NCBI GenBank assembly: GCA_963971225.1
Contig: OZ020268.1
Span: 38,199,348 to 38,263,347, forward strand
Direction of reading: 5' to 3'
DNA from: Melieria omissa
Taxonomy: Eukaryota; Arthropoda; Insecta; Diptera; Ulidiidae
Length of the DNA: 64,000 bases
The notes under the pieces: model-generated
The model's input: the letters and a program-made list of their open reading frames with translations, nothing else
What the model was told of the DNA's origin: nothing
Database searches by the model: none
In this document: piece after piece, positions 23,398-36,787 of the stretch
Position numbering within the stretch: position 1 is the stretch's first letter
How the letters are laid out: each line of letters begins with the position of its first letter
Program-made: the position numbers and the translations under genes

Positions 23398-26300
23398 CGA
23401 TAAGGCATATTACAAAAAAACTATTGGACGTGTTCCAGGATATTCAAGGATTCTATTAGTGTATTAAGTCTATGGATGACAATAGATTCTTACAGACTAA
23501 GATGACAAAAAGAAATCAAAGCCTGTTCGTCTGAATTTCGTATAGAATCTTTTCTAATAGTTTTCAGCAGGCAATAATGATTCCTTTCTGAGTACACAAA
23601 AATGCGTAAGTTGACGTTTAGAATCATCTGTGACTACAAATTGCTTTGCGAGCCCAACAAAATCTTTATAGAAACTGGTAATCCCGTGACATGAACTTAG
23701 GTTAGGTTAGGTAGGGAAAGCGTGTGCGCGATACAAACAGAACTTCCACTCGGAATCCAAGAAGGTTGCCGCTTTTTGTGTGTCTTTTTAAATCGCTCTG
23801 GAGCTAACCAACAGTCTGAATCTGGAGGACACCAGTTCGACCTCTTTTTGAAGGAAAGCAGACCCGAGATTCCAACTTCTGCAGCGCTAACCAGGTCCGT
23901 CAGAAATCTTAATCTCAGAGCCGGTCAGTGGTACAGAAAGTATTGTATGGTTTCTACTTCTTCTTCATCTCCGCAGCTTCTGTACTAAGGATCCAATGGC
24001 GCAGTGTCCAGGAATGACTTCAATAAGCTGCCAAATGAAAGTTCGACTCAGGCACAGTACAAATTATTTTTTCTCAAGGAAGGGAAGGTCCATAGTGACC
24101 GGTAGGTTCTGCAATCAGTCCTACTACGCCATGAGTACTCAATGTATTTTTTGCTAAACCTGTCAATATACATGTACAGGGCCGATATCGGAGAAAGCAC
24201 CTCGTGCTTATTTCTTTCTTCTTTTCTTTCTTTATTGCAATCTCGTTCGCTGCTTCGTTGAACTTACTACGAATGAATTTATTGTAATCTACAAATATGT
24301 AGTTCTTCAACGTTTGTTCTTGACACAATTTCAATATTTCAATCTTAAATCGGAGAAACTTAACGAGGATCACTCGCAGCTTACAAATGTAAATAGATAG
24401 CAAAATTTTTTGGGTGACCGCACACTTTCGAAATAAAAGCGTTCGCCTTTCCTCACCTCGGCCAGACGCGCGTAAAAAACTTTCTTTAATTGTCTGCATT
24501 AACTGGAATAATACAGTTGGCTGTGCCACCGAAATGGACAAACAGGATTTCGTTTTGAAATTGTGAAAACGCCAACACTGCCCACTGGTCCGACCGCTGC
24601 GCCCGCCACTCGTTAAACTAGAAAACGGCCACCAAATTACTGCAACAATACAAAGGCAAGCGGTGAATGTGAGGCAGCCACCAATACGGCCGTTAAATTA
24701 GCCGCCAAATGGGGGATGTCGCTCTCGATGAGGCGCACAAGCGGGCGCTGTCAGCGGTGGCGCTGAAACTGACCGGCGACTGCTGTGTAATGAACCAAGG
24801 CGTCTTTGTCGATTTTTAAGCCATTTCGATGGCTTTTCTTTTGCTGCTCATCGGCATTGATGGCGAAAGTTTTGTTACCAAAAAAAAAACATGGTCGCAA
24901 ACAAATTGTAAAAACAAGAAAAACCGTTTTTCAAGAGCACACCGGATGCCGCCATATACGCGTCTTTTGAGTCGTTTGTATATTTTCGATGTGGTTGTTT
25001 GTTGTTGCGCGCCGGCGATCATTTACACTGAATTACACTGACTGCGTTTCATTGACCTACAGCGCCGCTCGCTGCAAATGTTGCAAATTTGTCATAACAT
25101 TCAACAACAACAAAAACAATAAGTTGTGGGTTTATTAGGTGGCGGAAAGCGCGTTTCATTTGTCACAGCCTATGAATTGCATGCGGCAGCAGGTTTTCGG
25201 CGATAGGCGCCTGCGCGGCTGACCAGCTCGCCAACAACGATCACTTAGAGGCACACAATATTTTCTTCAAACATTTAATTGACCATAAACCACACGCAAT
25301 CAGTTTAGTGGCCATTTCCACGCTCACGCTTGTCAGTTTCGGCGGCCGTGCTCGGCTCATTGGGACACAACATGTGCGTGCCGACTTCATCTCGAGTCGA
25401 GCCCGAGCGCTTTGTTTGTCTAATCGCTGTGTGTTGCGCATCGCATTCATTTCTCCATTTGACAGTTGAAATTTTGATTTATTTACTTGGCGCAGTTGTG
25501 AGTTTGACGTTTATTATGGCTGTTTGTGGCTTAAAGTGCATTCGCGCTTCACTTGAACGCATTCGCTTTGAATGTTTGTAGCATTTCGCAAGATGTGCCA
25601 CATTTGGTGACATTAATCACACATTTAACGTGAGTTTGGCACCGCAACACCACTGTTGACGCCACTGTTAGCTCAATGATTGAGCGCTTGCGGAGTGTTT
25701 AACTTTTTCTTTTCAAAGAAGATCAATTAGAAATATTTGCATAGGAAGATTTGAGAAGTTTGAAAGTAAGTTAAGCGTTAATACAAGTAAAGTGACTACA
25801 AGTGAAGTGCAATGATAAAAAAGAAGATGGCTCCAGTGCTTTTTCAGCAGCCATATTGAACATTAGACAGGATTTACTCCACAATTTTTGTATTGCGATA
25901 GTTATATAAAGATCTAGTTTTATGAGACTTGATGATGAAATCTATGAGACAAACATGGGAGGGCATGGGAATCAAAGCTTACAAAAATTGTGAGCAATTC
26001 AACAATTAGCTCCACAGCTGCTCAAAAATTACTCTAAGATCTATTATTGTCTCCCCTAATTCTAACTTCTGAACATTTATCTTAAACAACCTAACACCTT
26101 ATCTCCATCTTTAAGGGAACTGCCGTACAAAATGGGCTCAAACCGTTTTAAAGTGGTCCAAACAAGTCAAAAATAAGACTAATCCCATTTATTTTGTCCT
26201 TTCAAATGTTTCTTCCAAATATAGCTATGCTCTTTCTTCAATTCTTAGCACTAGAAAGACCATTGGGGTAATTTTGACGGTTTTTCATTTTTAAAAATCT

Positions 26301-29300
26301 GTATTTTCTCCAATATTTCTATCAACTTTTGCCTTGGTGACTTTTGTTTTTTTATCGTAAAAAGTTTTATATATTTTTTTAAATTTATATTGTGAAAAAT
26401 TAGCCGAATCCGGTGTGTACTTTTTGAGATATTAGCGGATTAGATTAGGTTAGATTACGGAAGGGGTGTGTGCGGAAAGCACTTCCACTCGGAGACCCTA
26501 TTGGGTTCATTGTGAATCCCTTCATTTTTCGAAAATATTAGCGGATATGTGATGTAGTCTTTGTAGGTATAAAATACTTGCGCTCTTTCTAGTGTTAAGG
26601 GGTCTTCCATAAAATTTACAATAAAATGCGTGAATTTCTTTTCTTTTCTCTTTTTCGAGTACGTAATAAAGTTTGTGAGGAACGTCGTATCTGAGAAACT
26701 ACTGAACCCATTTCAACAACTTTTACAGTGCTGAACAAAAATCTTTAGTGCAAAAATACAAAATTAATTAAAGTTCAAAAAGAAAGTTGTGAAATGGCAA
26801 ACTTTTGAGTTTCAATCAAGCAAAAATCAAAGCACTACGAAATTGCATTGAAGTCGCTGCCTCAAATGTTTTGTAATTTTAATTGAATCTCAGACTAACA
26901 AGTAAGGTTCAAGACGCGTGTTCTGGCAACCCATACTTCCACTCGAAGCCATTATTGACCATTGTGAGTGTTTTCTATGAATGACAGAAAGAGGCACATA
27001 CCTAAATTTGCATTTTGAGTACCGGCATTTCAATGTTTGAAGGAAAAAATTGCACCCATCGCAGAGATGTTCATTCCTATCAACTTATATATGTACTATA
27101 TACATAATTGAAATTGTTCTGAGGTCTTTCGGGAAGGAAGTCCCAATTGCGAGATCCAGGAAGTAAAAATCTTTCTGATCCCATAATTGAAATTGTTCTG
27201 GGGTCTTTCGGGAAGAAAGTTTGCTCTTTTCTGGGGTTCTGGCAAAAATCCATTTTGTTAAATTTTTTGTCTTAAAACTTAAAAAAGTCTGATTTGAGAA
27301 TCACATGTCGAATTAATTTGTAAATTTGTTCTTATTTGAACTCATTTGAATTCCATTAAATAAAATTTAAATATACCTGACTGCATTTATGTAGAATTTC
27401 AGCCTTTTTGAATACAAAGAAATCATTAAAACTGACTTTAATGACAGACCAATTTCGTGCTATAATTATACAGGCGCCGTAAAAATGTTCAGTAACGACA
27501 CATTTGACATTTATCGACAAGACTAAAGTTCTTTATTTAGCTCCTGGAGCAACACAAAAGCCACACTGAAAAGTCCAAATGAATTTTTTTGCCCAAGACA
27601 AAAGATTCGAAATTGCAAATCACAATTCACACGATCGAAATCTATTTTTGGGCTGTGCTCAAGTTGAACTCTGGCTTTGTTGTACAATGAACGAACAACA
27701 GACTTGTTCGACAGACAAACAACTGCACTAACAGCTAACCAACCAGTCAACCAAGCGACCGACCACCGACCGACCAACCGACTAACTAACAGTCCAATTC
27801 CAAGACAAAAGAAAATCGTTTTGTTGTGACTTTTCTTCGGCCACAATACGCAAACAATTGCCACTTGGGAAAACTTGGCTGTCACCATAAATTCTCAAAA
27901 CAAACAACAACAACGATGGCAGTCGGAAGCTTTGGTAGCCAATAACAACAATAACAATAGCAACACAATCAAGATATGTGCACTCAAGTAACTGTGCTTT
28001 ATGACCATTTACCAGCACGGCAACAACAACTGTAACAGTTATTGCAGTAGAAAATTCTCACTGCACTGTTGGCCATTGTGAATACTCCACTTTGTGGCGG
28101 GTTTTGGTGCAAATTCCAAATGTCAAATTTAACAATTTTCTATGACAGCAACTACAACAAACAGTTTGGGCGGATGGCGGGTGTTGTCTGGACTCTGTTT
28201 GGCTACTTCAACAACAACAACTGGCCGCAAACATTGGCACTTCATGTCTCTCTCAGTGCTGGTCTATTATGCTCATTGTTGTTGTTGGTTAATTGTGACT
28301 TTGGTTTCACTTGCGCCGCACTCAAAGAACATAAAGCAAAAAGGAAAATAAAAATAGAAGCAAAAACAAAAAAACCAAGCAACAAGACTAAGACAATGGA
28401 GCAAAGGCCTCGCGTTACATACATACAGACATGCAGAATGCCAAATGCCGGCTTCGGCTTAATTTCGATTACTCAAGCAGGTGGGTGTGTGCGACTTGTA
28501 GCCGCCAGCTACTGTGGCGCTTGCGTGGCTTTCAAGAAGGCAATGATCTTTGGGCGCTGCCAGCTACGCAGACGTGAATTTTCGAGCGAACGTGTTTCCT
28601 TAAGCAATTCGACATTCTGTGTCGACCATTGTATGGAAATTTTGGGCAACGTCACACTCAAACGAAAAATTCATGTAATTTGAAAAAAATTATATTATAA
28701 AATTATTGAAAATAGCTTTGCTGCCCTACCTGAGCTCCAAGTCAAGTAAAAATGCTGGCGCCACTTAAATCTTGCTCTGCCTTATTAAATGCTGCGGCCA
28801 ACACCTTTTTTCGTCTGCAACATGCGGCACACATACACAGCTACATGCATAGGTGCACGAGGTCAGCCTGAGTGGTGCTGGCACGTTTTAGTCTCCTTCG
28901 TTCACCACTGACTGGCGCTGCAACTCGTCGACGTGTGACTATTGCGCCCAAGATTTCCAATCTCAACATTTTTCTCACACATCGCCACGAAAGCATTCAC
29001 CAAAGAATCGCCGTCACAAGCATTTAAGGTTTAATGCAAAAAATGAAAGGCTTCAAACTGGCCACATGGAAGAATCTCAATCACGTGGGCACTGATTAAA
29101 GCATTTTTCATATTTTTATTACAATTTTATTTGTGCGCTTAAACAAGTTTTATTTATTGCTGCATTAAGCACAGATTTAGCGTCCACAAAATTTTTTGCC
29201 ACAAATATTTGAATTCGTCAGCAAAGCTCGCTGACTGGGCCGAAAAGCGGGTTTTGCAGATGATAAATAAAAACCACTTCATCATTTTGTTAACTGCTCG

Positions 29301-29867
29301 TGGCAATTTATTTTGCAACTTTGAACATACAATTTATAGTTCTTGACAGTTTGTTTGCACTAGGAATGGCAGATTATTAAGCTTGCTGTCATTAGTCATT
29401 GAATAATGAAGAGTTAGTTCGGATTCAAAGCAAGGAGAGACAATTCCATTTCTAATTGTATGATTGGATGGAATAACTGCCAAGAGTTGCACTAAATAAT
29501 CAGTGCAATATTATGTTTTTCCTGACTAACCGATTGACTGATTCGTCGAAAACTTAACTTGAAACATTTCATATTTGAATTTAAAATTTAAGTCCTGTCG
29601 ATTCCATCGACACGTAATCCACTACGGATTGTAATCCCAGGATTCCGAATTTCGGAATCCCGGAGAAATTCAGTCCAGAAAATCTCGGGATTGCAAAACT
29701 GGTCCCAAAACTAGTACCCACATATTTGAATACCACAGCGGTATATCCATGGCAGCACTGCCGGCATAGAATATTCTAGAGGCATCACCGTCACATCACA
29801 AAAAACCGAAAGTACCTATAGTGCCAAAAAAACAGCGATAATAGCGTCAAAATAAAACTATCGGTAC
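23398..29867. other. Non-coding stretch
   Basis: No gene can be defended. Notable items are (TTAGG)3 at 23697-23711; a direct duplication of about 38 bp (cataattgaaattgttctg and what follows) near 27103 and 27182; and caa/caac runs at about 27905-28030. Open frames of 155 codons (24074-24541, minus) and 204 codons (28069-28683, plus) show no recognisable domain or signal and read like translated noncoding DNA. Confidence 0.45.
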
Positions 29868-29887
29868 TATCGATAGTACTATCGATA
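29868..29887. promoter_or_regulatory. Two DRE-type motifs (TATCGATA)
   Basis: Two perfect TATCGATA octamers lie 12 bp apart (29868-29875 and 29880-29887), and a third near-match, ctatcggta, precedes them. In flies this octamer is the DRE bound by DREF in housekeeping-type promoters and at some chromatin boundaries. No gene start can be tied to it here, so function is open. Confidence 0.45.
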
Positions 29888-30237
29888 GTTGTACAGCTCT
29901 ACCGGGACCTTCATCTAAGCTTAAGTGACATGGTTTAAGTTTGGAAATAATAGGCTTGAAGAATTTTGTGAGAACGGTTTTTCAAACTTCAAATAAGATC
30001 TTGACGAGCTCAAAATAAAATGACACTTTTTTAAAGAAATCATTAACAACTAACTTACTAACTCTAATGAAATACACTAATTAGTGAAGTAATACAGTCA
30101 TTTACTACTTGGAGATACTAACAAATTCGTAGGGAGTGTACTTGTAGTTTCAAAGCTTTTTACGCTTTTGGGCTGCTCGCAATTGCGTTCGTCCAGTTCG
30201 AATGTTGTACTGTTTTTAGGAGCTAAGCCAAATGCTT

Positions 30238-30332
30238 GCCGGCTTCTATAGTCCAGCGCGTAGCTTTGGCTTTTCATAGGCGGCGGTAGGTTCGATTCCT
30301 ACTTCGGGCTGGTGAAACGCTCGTCTACACCT
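30238..30332 (+). mobile_element. tRNA-derived SINE head (type A, partial)
   Basis: The segment begins gccggcttctatagtccagc, has an A-box-like stretch and the B box ggttcgattcct, then cgggctggtgaaacgctcgt. This parallels the head of the SINE at 33800. The SINE body is absent: a tandem repeat starts directly after the head. Confidence 0.7.
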
Positions 30333-30917
30333 TTTTAAGTTTGATTTCAGAAAGTGTAAAAGCAATTTCAGAAACCGTAAATTTAATTTCAGAAAGCGTA
30401 AATTCAATTTCAGAAATATGAACTTAATTTCAGAAACCGTAAAAGTAATTTCAGAAAGCGTAAAACTATTTCAGAAACTGTAAAAGCAATTTCAGAAACC
30501 GTAAAAGCAAAAATTTTCGGAAAACGAAATATAAATTCAATTTCAGAAACCGCAAAAGCAATTTCAGAAACCGTAAATTCATTTTCAGAAATATAAATTC
30601 AATTTCAGAAACCGTAAAAGCAGTTTCGGAAAACGTAAATTCAATTTCAAAAATATATATTCAATTTCAGAAAGCGTAAATTCAATTTCAGAAACATAAA
30701 TTCAATTTCAGAAACCGTAAAAGCAATTTCGGAAAACGTAAATTCAATTTCAGAAATATAAATTCAAATTCAGAAACCGTAAAAGCAATTTCAGAAACCG
30801 TAAATTCAATTTCAGAAATATAAATTTAATTTCAGAAACCGTATAAGCAATTTCGGAAAACGTAAATTCAATTTCAGAAATATAAATTCAATTTCAGAAA
30901 CCGTAAATTCAATTTAC
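30333..30917. repeat. Minisatellite of 'aatttcagaaaccgtaaa' units
   Basis: About thirty short units of 18-22 bp alternate between variants such as aatttcagaaaccgtaaaagc, aatttcagaaatataaattc and aatttcggaaaacgtaaattc (each a single unit). A higher-order pattern of three to four units is visible. The array begins right after the truncated SINE head. Confidence 0.9.
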
Positions 30918-33799
30918 CTATAGCAGGCAAACTCAGCACCGGTTCAGCTCCTTTCAAATGCACTTCTGAACCTTGTTACAATGCTCTCTTGTTCAGCTAC
31001 CCATTGTAAAAGAGAACCCTGTGAAAAAATTATAAGCAACTTTACTATCACCACACAAGACTCATGTGTGAAGCTTCTAAATTGACCCTGTATATCCTGA
31101 CATTGTGAGCCATCAGACCCTATCAAAGCTTACAAATATACAAAAAGTAGAGACTTGTGTGTTGCAGATAAAATGTGCACTCAAACGGTTAATTGGTTCC
31201 AACTATTTCTCAGCTTCAAATATCTTAAGCACTGGTTCAAGGCTCTTACAACAACATTAAAGTCAAATAAGTCGAATTTTATGCGAGTTTTTGTAAAAAT
31301 GCAACACAGAATGTTGAATGTTGCTCAATGCAATTTTCATTGCAATAAATTCTTGAATACTGCAAATTCAGACATAAATCTTTTTCTGCTGTTTTGCACC
31401 AAAACCGTCAACGATACCAATGTTTGCTGATTTTTTGCTGTTGTTGTCTTGGAACTGTGACAACTTGTTGCAATAGCACAAAAACAACAACATCAACAAA
31501 GCTATTTATAGCTTCATAAAGTTGAAACTTTGCTTGGCTGGTGGCTGAAGCGGCACAGCCCGTGAAGCCGAATCAAGTGGAAAAATCTTGTTCCAGTTTC
31601 TGACTTTGAATTTATTAGCTGGCGCAAGAAAAAAAAAATATCAAAACAAAAACAATTTAATGCAAGAATGTGGCGCCGACGTCATTCGTTCAAGGTTAGC
31701 AAAGTGACACATTGTTGTTGGCAATAGAATGTTTAATTGAAGAACACCGAAAATGTTTGTCAATAAGATTGATTGATTGCTGCACAGTCAAAGTGGAGGC
31801 TTTTGAATTTGCTGCCTGTACGCAATTTACAATTTATGTGGCAACGACGCACGCAATTGGCAACTGTTGGTAACTGGCGCAGCGTAACTGTGCATTATGT
31901 AAGCGCAGGCACCGTTTTTTTCTTTTCGAAATTGCCGCATGCAGTGGATGCAGCGACTGCGGCCAGCGTTGCCAACTACGCATATGCGCTCGTAAACATT
32001 ACGCACCACCGACGGCAAAAAGTGTGGCTTAGTTTTTAAAAAATTGCGCGCGCTACCAGCAATTCGGCTCTATTAAAGCGATTCTCAATTGCCAGCCGGC
32101 AGCGATTTCGACGAATATGTTGTTGACAAATACACGCAACGACAACAACTGCTTACATGCTGTTGCAGCTGCAACAGCGTTGGTGGCCGCTGGCGCAAAA
32201 GCGTTTTCTGTACATTATTGTGTTTGCTGAGTTGAGTTCTGTCGCACATGGTTGACGCCGCTTACAGAAGAAAATCGCTCAAATTGTTGGAACGCCTGAC
32301 ATGGTGCAATGTGTCATTATATAAGCGAGCGCGCCTCGGGCAATTTTATTATTTCACCTGAAAGTGTTGCTCGGAATTTGAAAATTTCAATGATTTGCAG
32401 GTTTACTGTCGTGAGGACCGAAGAGGGAGGAATTGTTGGGAAATGGTCGGCCCAGGAAATAAGGCAATCGTTAGAAAACGTCCTGGACGGTAAAGGTAGA
32501 AGGACTAGCTCCGAAGAGGGTAAATGAAGAGCTCGCTTAAGATGGTTTTTCGCCTCCGAAACATAAAATGTGGCGATTTCCAGCACCAAAGCTCCGTTTC
32601 AAAGTTGAACAGTAAGTCTCCGCTGCACGCGCCATGTCCATATCGACAATTCTTGACGGCAGCCAAAATCGCCTAAACATCACCCAGCACCATACAATGA
32701 ATTAGTCAACAGCAATAACAACAACAACAACAGTAGTTACTGCAACAGCCATCAAACCGTACAGTGACAGTGCCGCCAATGGAAAATTTGGGCAATGGTC
32801 CGAGGCTGTGCCTTCGATTTGGCACTGGCCACATCCATAAAATCAGCCGTGTGCTGCAATGCAGCCTCTGCAGCTTTCGAGCGACTATCAGCCACCAGCA
32901 GCGTTAAGTGCGGCCCGAGTGCTCGTGGTGTGCACAAAATTACAAAACGCACACTCAAGCGTGTTGAATGGCGCGAATGAAGAAATAAATGCGGCCGCAA
33001 ATTAGCGCATAACTCAGTGCACATGCACTGAGCTTGTGCAAATGTTTGAGTGTGTGTGTGTGTGTGAGGAAATCATCCTCAGCATTGCTTAAAATCGCCA
33101 ACACGCTTAGGAGGTTTTGTTCGAAGCCGGCAGCCGGCAGCAACTTATGACAGCCAGAAGCTGCTTTAGGTGGCGTTGTTCAATAACGATTGCTTTGGCC
33201 AATTGCCGCATTAGAAAAAAACACCATCTTGGTTGTGTTTTCCTTGCATGCCATGATACCAAAGTGGGATTCATTGAAATGTTTTCATTATTGAAAATTC
33301 TCAAGTTAATTAATCATTTTAATGACAAATATGAGCCGAGTGAATGTTACTCCTACTTGCTTGAGCAACAAAATAAAAGTTGAAATTATTTTCAAAAACT
33401 ATTTGTGTGCAGTTTTGCAGTTTCACAATTTCGCAATGTTGAAATCATGATTGCAGGAAATCTTGGAGTTACTCGCAAACTCAGTCAAGCTGTTGATGAA
33501 GCGTTGGGCGTATTACAAATCATAAGATCAGAGTATGAAGTCAGCGTTACTGAATAGCCGAGTACGTAGACACATTTTTCGTGCAGAAGATGGACATTTT
33601 CATGGATTCTAAAAGACAGTTGTCATGTCTATTAGTAGGTCGTCATTTAATAGTGGTGAACTGACGTTCTATCCTATAAAAGATCATATGATGTTTCCGG
33701 ATGATGATTCACAATGTTTAGAATCACTCCCACGGTCTCGATGGGGTTTATCCTATCTGGGACTGGACTGATGGCTGGACTGATGGCCTCTTTAAAAAA
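30918..33799. other. Non-coding stretch
   Basis: No supportable gene. A GT microsatellite lies at about 33050-33066 and a caa run at about 32713-32731. Numerous overlapping short frames on both strands carry no known motif. Confidence 0.45.
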
Positions 33800-34225
33800 A
33801 GCCGGCCTCGATAGTCCAGCGGGTAGCAATCGGACTTCTCATACCGAGGCCCCAGGTTCGATTCCTTGCTCGGGCTGGTGAAAAACTCATCTACTTCTAT
33901 CGCGATCCACATGAAGCAGATGAGAATTACAAGAATCGCACAAGTGCGCTCTTGTCAGGCAATGGCAAAACCTCCAAGTGTGAAAGAAAAACTGCCAATC
34001 GCCGTTCGGATTCGCGTTAAACTGTAGGTCCCCCCCCTCCCTTTCCCCATCCGTTTGAAATGCATGCTGTAACATATGTTGGAAAGAGCAGTGTTGTATA
34101 CACATTTCAAAACGGGTGAAATATGAGATAGTTGAGAGTGATCATCTCCTTCCCTATCCCCCATGGGTATAGTACAATGGTCCGACATGGACTTAGTGCT
34201 ATGGAAGGCTTGTAGCCTTCCTGCC
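33800..34225 (+). mobile_element. tRNA-derived SINE, head type A
   Basis: It starts gccggcctcgatagtccagc, followed by agcgggtagca (A box region) and ggttcgattcctt (B box). The body contains the inverse of the cagttttacgccga string seen at 19262-19612, in the same orientation relative to the head. The 3' end is approximate. Confidence 0.75.
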
Positions 34226-34676
34226 CACCCTCACATTTCATCTCAGTAGGTCGTTTAATTATACTAAAACCACCTTCTGCTAAAGGGGTTTTCCTGCCAT
34301 TTTGAAACTGCTCGGACGCGGCGACAAAAGATAAATTTTGTGGATTTTCTTTGGAGCTAACTTATGAGTTTGGTTAGGTGAACTTTGAAAACCCAGTTTA
34401 TAAATTAATGTCAACTTAAAGAATCCGTAATTAAATTTGCTTTATAAAAAGAGGGGCACAAAAGGGTCCTCAAGACGCTATGTTCCATCAGGTTACTCTG
34501 CAAAGATTCCTAAAAAAGACAGGAAATGGAGCTAGTTCAGAATGGCTGACCTCACTGTCAGATCACATTTCAAGTCAGGTCCCTTTTTTAGCATCTAGTC
34601 TATTGCTTTATTTCTTTCCACTATGTTGTTGTGTAGATCTTGGCGCAATACTTCTGCAACACTTTCAATTTTGCCT

Positions 34677-35006
34677 ATAGGGGTGTTCTCGATGTCTTGC
34701 AATATTGCAAAACTTGCAGAAACTGATCCTTGCAACCCTAAAAAGTGCCAGACTTCGAGAACATTCAAAAATTCAAATATTGTAAAAAATGCCGCGAACA
34801 GTCGAAAATTCAAAAATAGTTGATTTTTTGATTGAAAGTGCTTTTGTTTTGAAACATGGGTTTCGGTGTTGCAAATATTGCAGAAGTTGCAGATATGTTT
34901 TTGACTGTATTTTGTTGTTGTATCATTGTACGGATTGCAAAAGTCTGCATAATCTGCAACTTCTGCAATGTGCAAGGGTTTTGCATAACATCGAGAATAC
35001 CCCTTA
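34677..35006. mobile_element. MITE with 'aggggt.ttctcgatgt' ends
   Basis: The left end (ataggggtgttctcgatgtc) and the reverse complement of the right end (taaggggtattctcgatgtt) form a terminal inverted repeat that extends inward through ttgcaa/ttgcag strings. The 330-bp element has no coding capacity. TA-type flanks are possible but not clean. Confidence 0.65.
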
Positions 35007-35189
35007 TGTATCAATGCTAACAACGACAATTGTACTCAGTGTTTTTGGTGTTTTCTCCACTGGATCTTCTGAACTTTTGACACTAAAACTAGAACATTTT
35101 TGATTCTCTGACTAGTTCTTTCCATGGCAAGACCTTGCGTTCATCTGCAAGTATATACAGACCACAGACATATCATACTTTGTGCTAAC

Positions 35190-35815
35190 TGGCTGACTGA
35201 CGGATTTATTCATCATAGCCCAGCCCAAACCGATCATTAAATAAAATTGAACTCCGTTAAGGCGAAAATCGGGGTCTTAAGATACAAAACATGGGTTAAC
35301 GTGTTCTTTGTATCAAGAACCGTGATTTAATGTGACCATTGATTTCAAACTTGGTGAAAATTACACGTATTTCTCATTTTTTTTTAAGCAAAACTTTAAG
35401 GGGTTAAGGGTTAAAAGTTTGTATGAAGGAATATGATTTTTTACGCCTATTGACTTCAAACTTGCTGAACGTGCTCTTAGTAAGAAATATTTCGATACGT
35501 TTTTTCATTTTTTTCGAAATAGAAATCTAATAGGGTCAAAAATGGGTTCAGAATTTATATGACGAAACAAGATTTGATTGACCTTTGACTTCAAACTTAG
35601 TAAAAGCACTTAACATGCGAAATAATTTGATACGTTTTTTCACTTTTTTTGAAAATCAAAATCTAGCAGGTTCAACAATGGGTTAATAGTTTGTATGAAA
35701 AAACATGATTTTTTACACCTATTGACTTCAAACTTGGTGAAGGCACTCTTGGTGAGAAATAATTTGACACTTGTTTTTTATGGTCTCCTTTTAACCGTAG
35801 ATCGAGCTTCAACAA
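35190..35815. repeat. Dispersed ~160-bp tandem family, locus 2
   Basis: It begins with a non-repeated leader, 'ctgactgacggatttattcatcatagcccagcccaaac' (part), matched at 43960-44020. Three to four units follow, built from 'aatctagcaggttcaacaatgggttaa', 'gtttgtatgaaaaaacatgat' and 'cttcaaacttggtgaaggcact' (parts). A leader plus tandem tail is typical of a mobile element carrying an internal minisatellite. Confidence 0.8.
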
Positions 35816-35821
35816 AATTAA

Positions 35822-36546
35822 GGGGGCTTTCCCGTTTTTCGGTTTCAAAAAATTTTTTTTTTTTTTTTACAGAAATCGATTTATAAATACTATAACAATA
35901 TCAAGCCAAAGTTTCATAATGAAATATGCAATAGTTTTGAAGTTATAGCCAAAAATGTTTCGGCACGCACAGCCTCGCGTACGCTCCGCGCGGCGAGTAT
36001 TGTAACTTTAAACGCGTTTTTCTCGAAACCATGTTTTTGTGAAGTTTTTTACACTTTTTTCGGATCTAATGAACCGATTTGGATAAAACTGAATTTCACG
36101 TGTTCACAAATGAATTCTCTATCGCACATCATAGGATTTTTTCAATATTGTGAAATTTCGATTTTTAACAACACTTTTAGTACCAAAATTTTGCAAAAAA
36201 ATCGATTTTTTTTTCAAATTTGCGCCAAATTTCACCAAGTTGAAATTTTTCAAAAATCCTCCGATGTGCGATAACTAAAACTATGTAATTAATGAAAATG
36301 ATGGTCAATTTGATTTCAGATAAACCGTACCCGAGAAAAGTGTAAAAACTGGGAGTATGTTTTCCAAACAAGTACTTGGCAAGCCGGCGGCCATTTTGTT
36401 TTTTTTCCAAAAAAAAAAATTTTTTCAACTCACTATTGTAACAACAAACAAAATAAAAAAGAATTACAACATTTTATCAAACTGTCGTTCCAAAATTAAT
36501 TATTGAAAAACACCTCATTTTTCGACGAAAAAACGGGAAAGCCCCC
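35822..36546. mobile_element. TTAA MITE, 'gggggctttcccg' family
   Basis: The left terminus gggggctttcccgttttt and the inverted right terminus aaaaacgggaaagccccc are near-perfect. TTAA precedes the left end (35818-35821). The right flank is GTAA (36547-36550), which reads as a mutated TTAA. The 725-bp interior has no transposase. It abuts a MITE of another family through this shared four-base site. Confidence 0.8.
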
Positions 36547-36550
36547 GTAA

Positions 36551-36787
36551 CCCTTTCGGGACTACTGGGATAATACGTCCCAGCAAGTTTTTAATGCCCC
36601 TCAAAACAATTATTCAAATCTTACGACCCACGCAAAATATTTTTTCGATTTCGGTGTTCCCGCATAAAAGGATGATTTCAGAATTTGTGAGCATCCATTA
36701 AAATTTTCTAACCCCAGTATTCATAGCAGGAGAACATTTCTTCTGAGAGTATTTTGGATTTCTAAATTAAACTCCGTCCCGAAAGGG
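36551..36787. mobile_element. TTAA MITE, 'ccctttcggga' family, copy 2
   Basis: Full-length match to the element at 13464-13700, in the same orientation, with the same inverted ends. The right flank is TTAA (36788-36791). The left flank GTAA is shared with the preceding MITE. Confidence 0.9.

Noticed and set aside
23697..23711. (TTAGG)3, the insect telomere repeat
   Set aside because: Only three units are present, in an interior position, and flies lack TTAGG telomeres. Related 'ttaggttag' strings here belong to dispersed repeats.
24074..24541. 155-codon open frame on the minus strand
   Set aside because: No known motif and unbiased composition. It lies in repeat-like sequence with no supporting splice or promoter signal.
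28069..28683. 204-codon open frame on the + strand
   Set aside because: No recognisable domain, signal or splice context. It runs through CAA-rich simple sequence and poly-Lys encoded by an A-rich tract, and overlapping frames exist on the other strand. A chance frame is more likely; conservation data could revive it.
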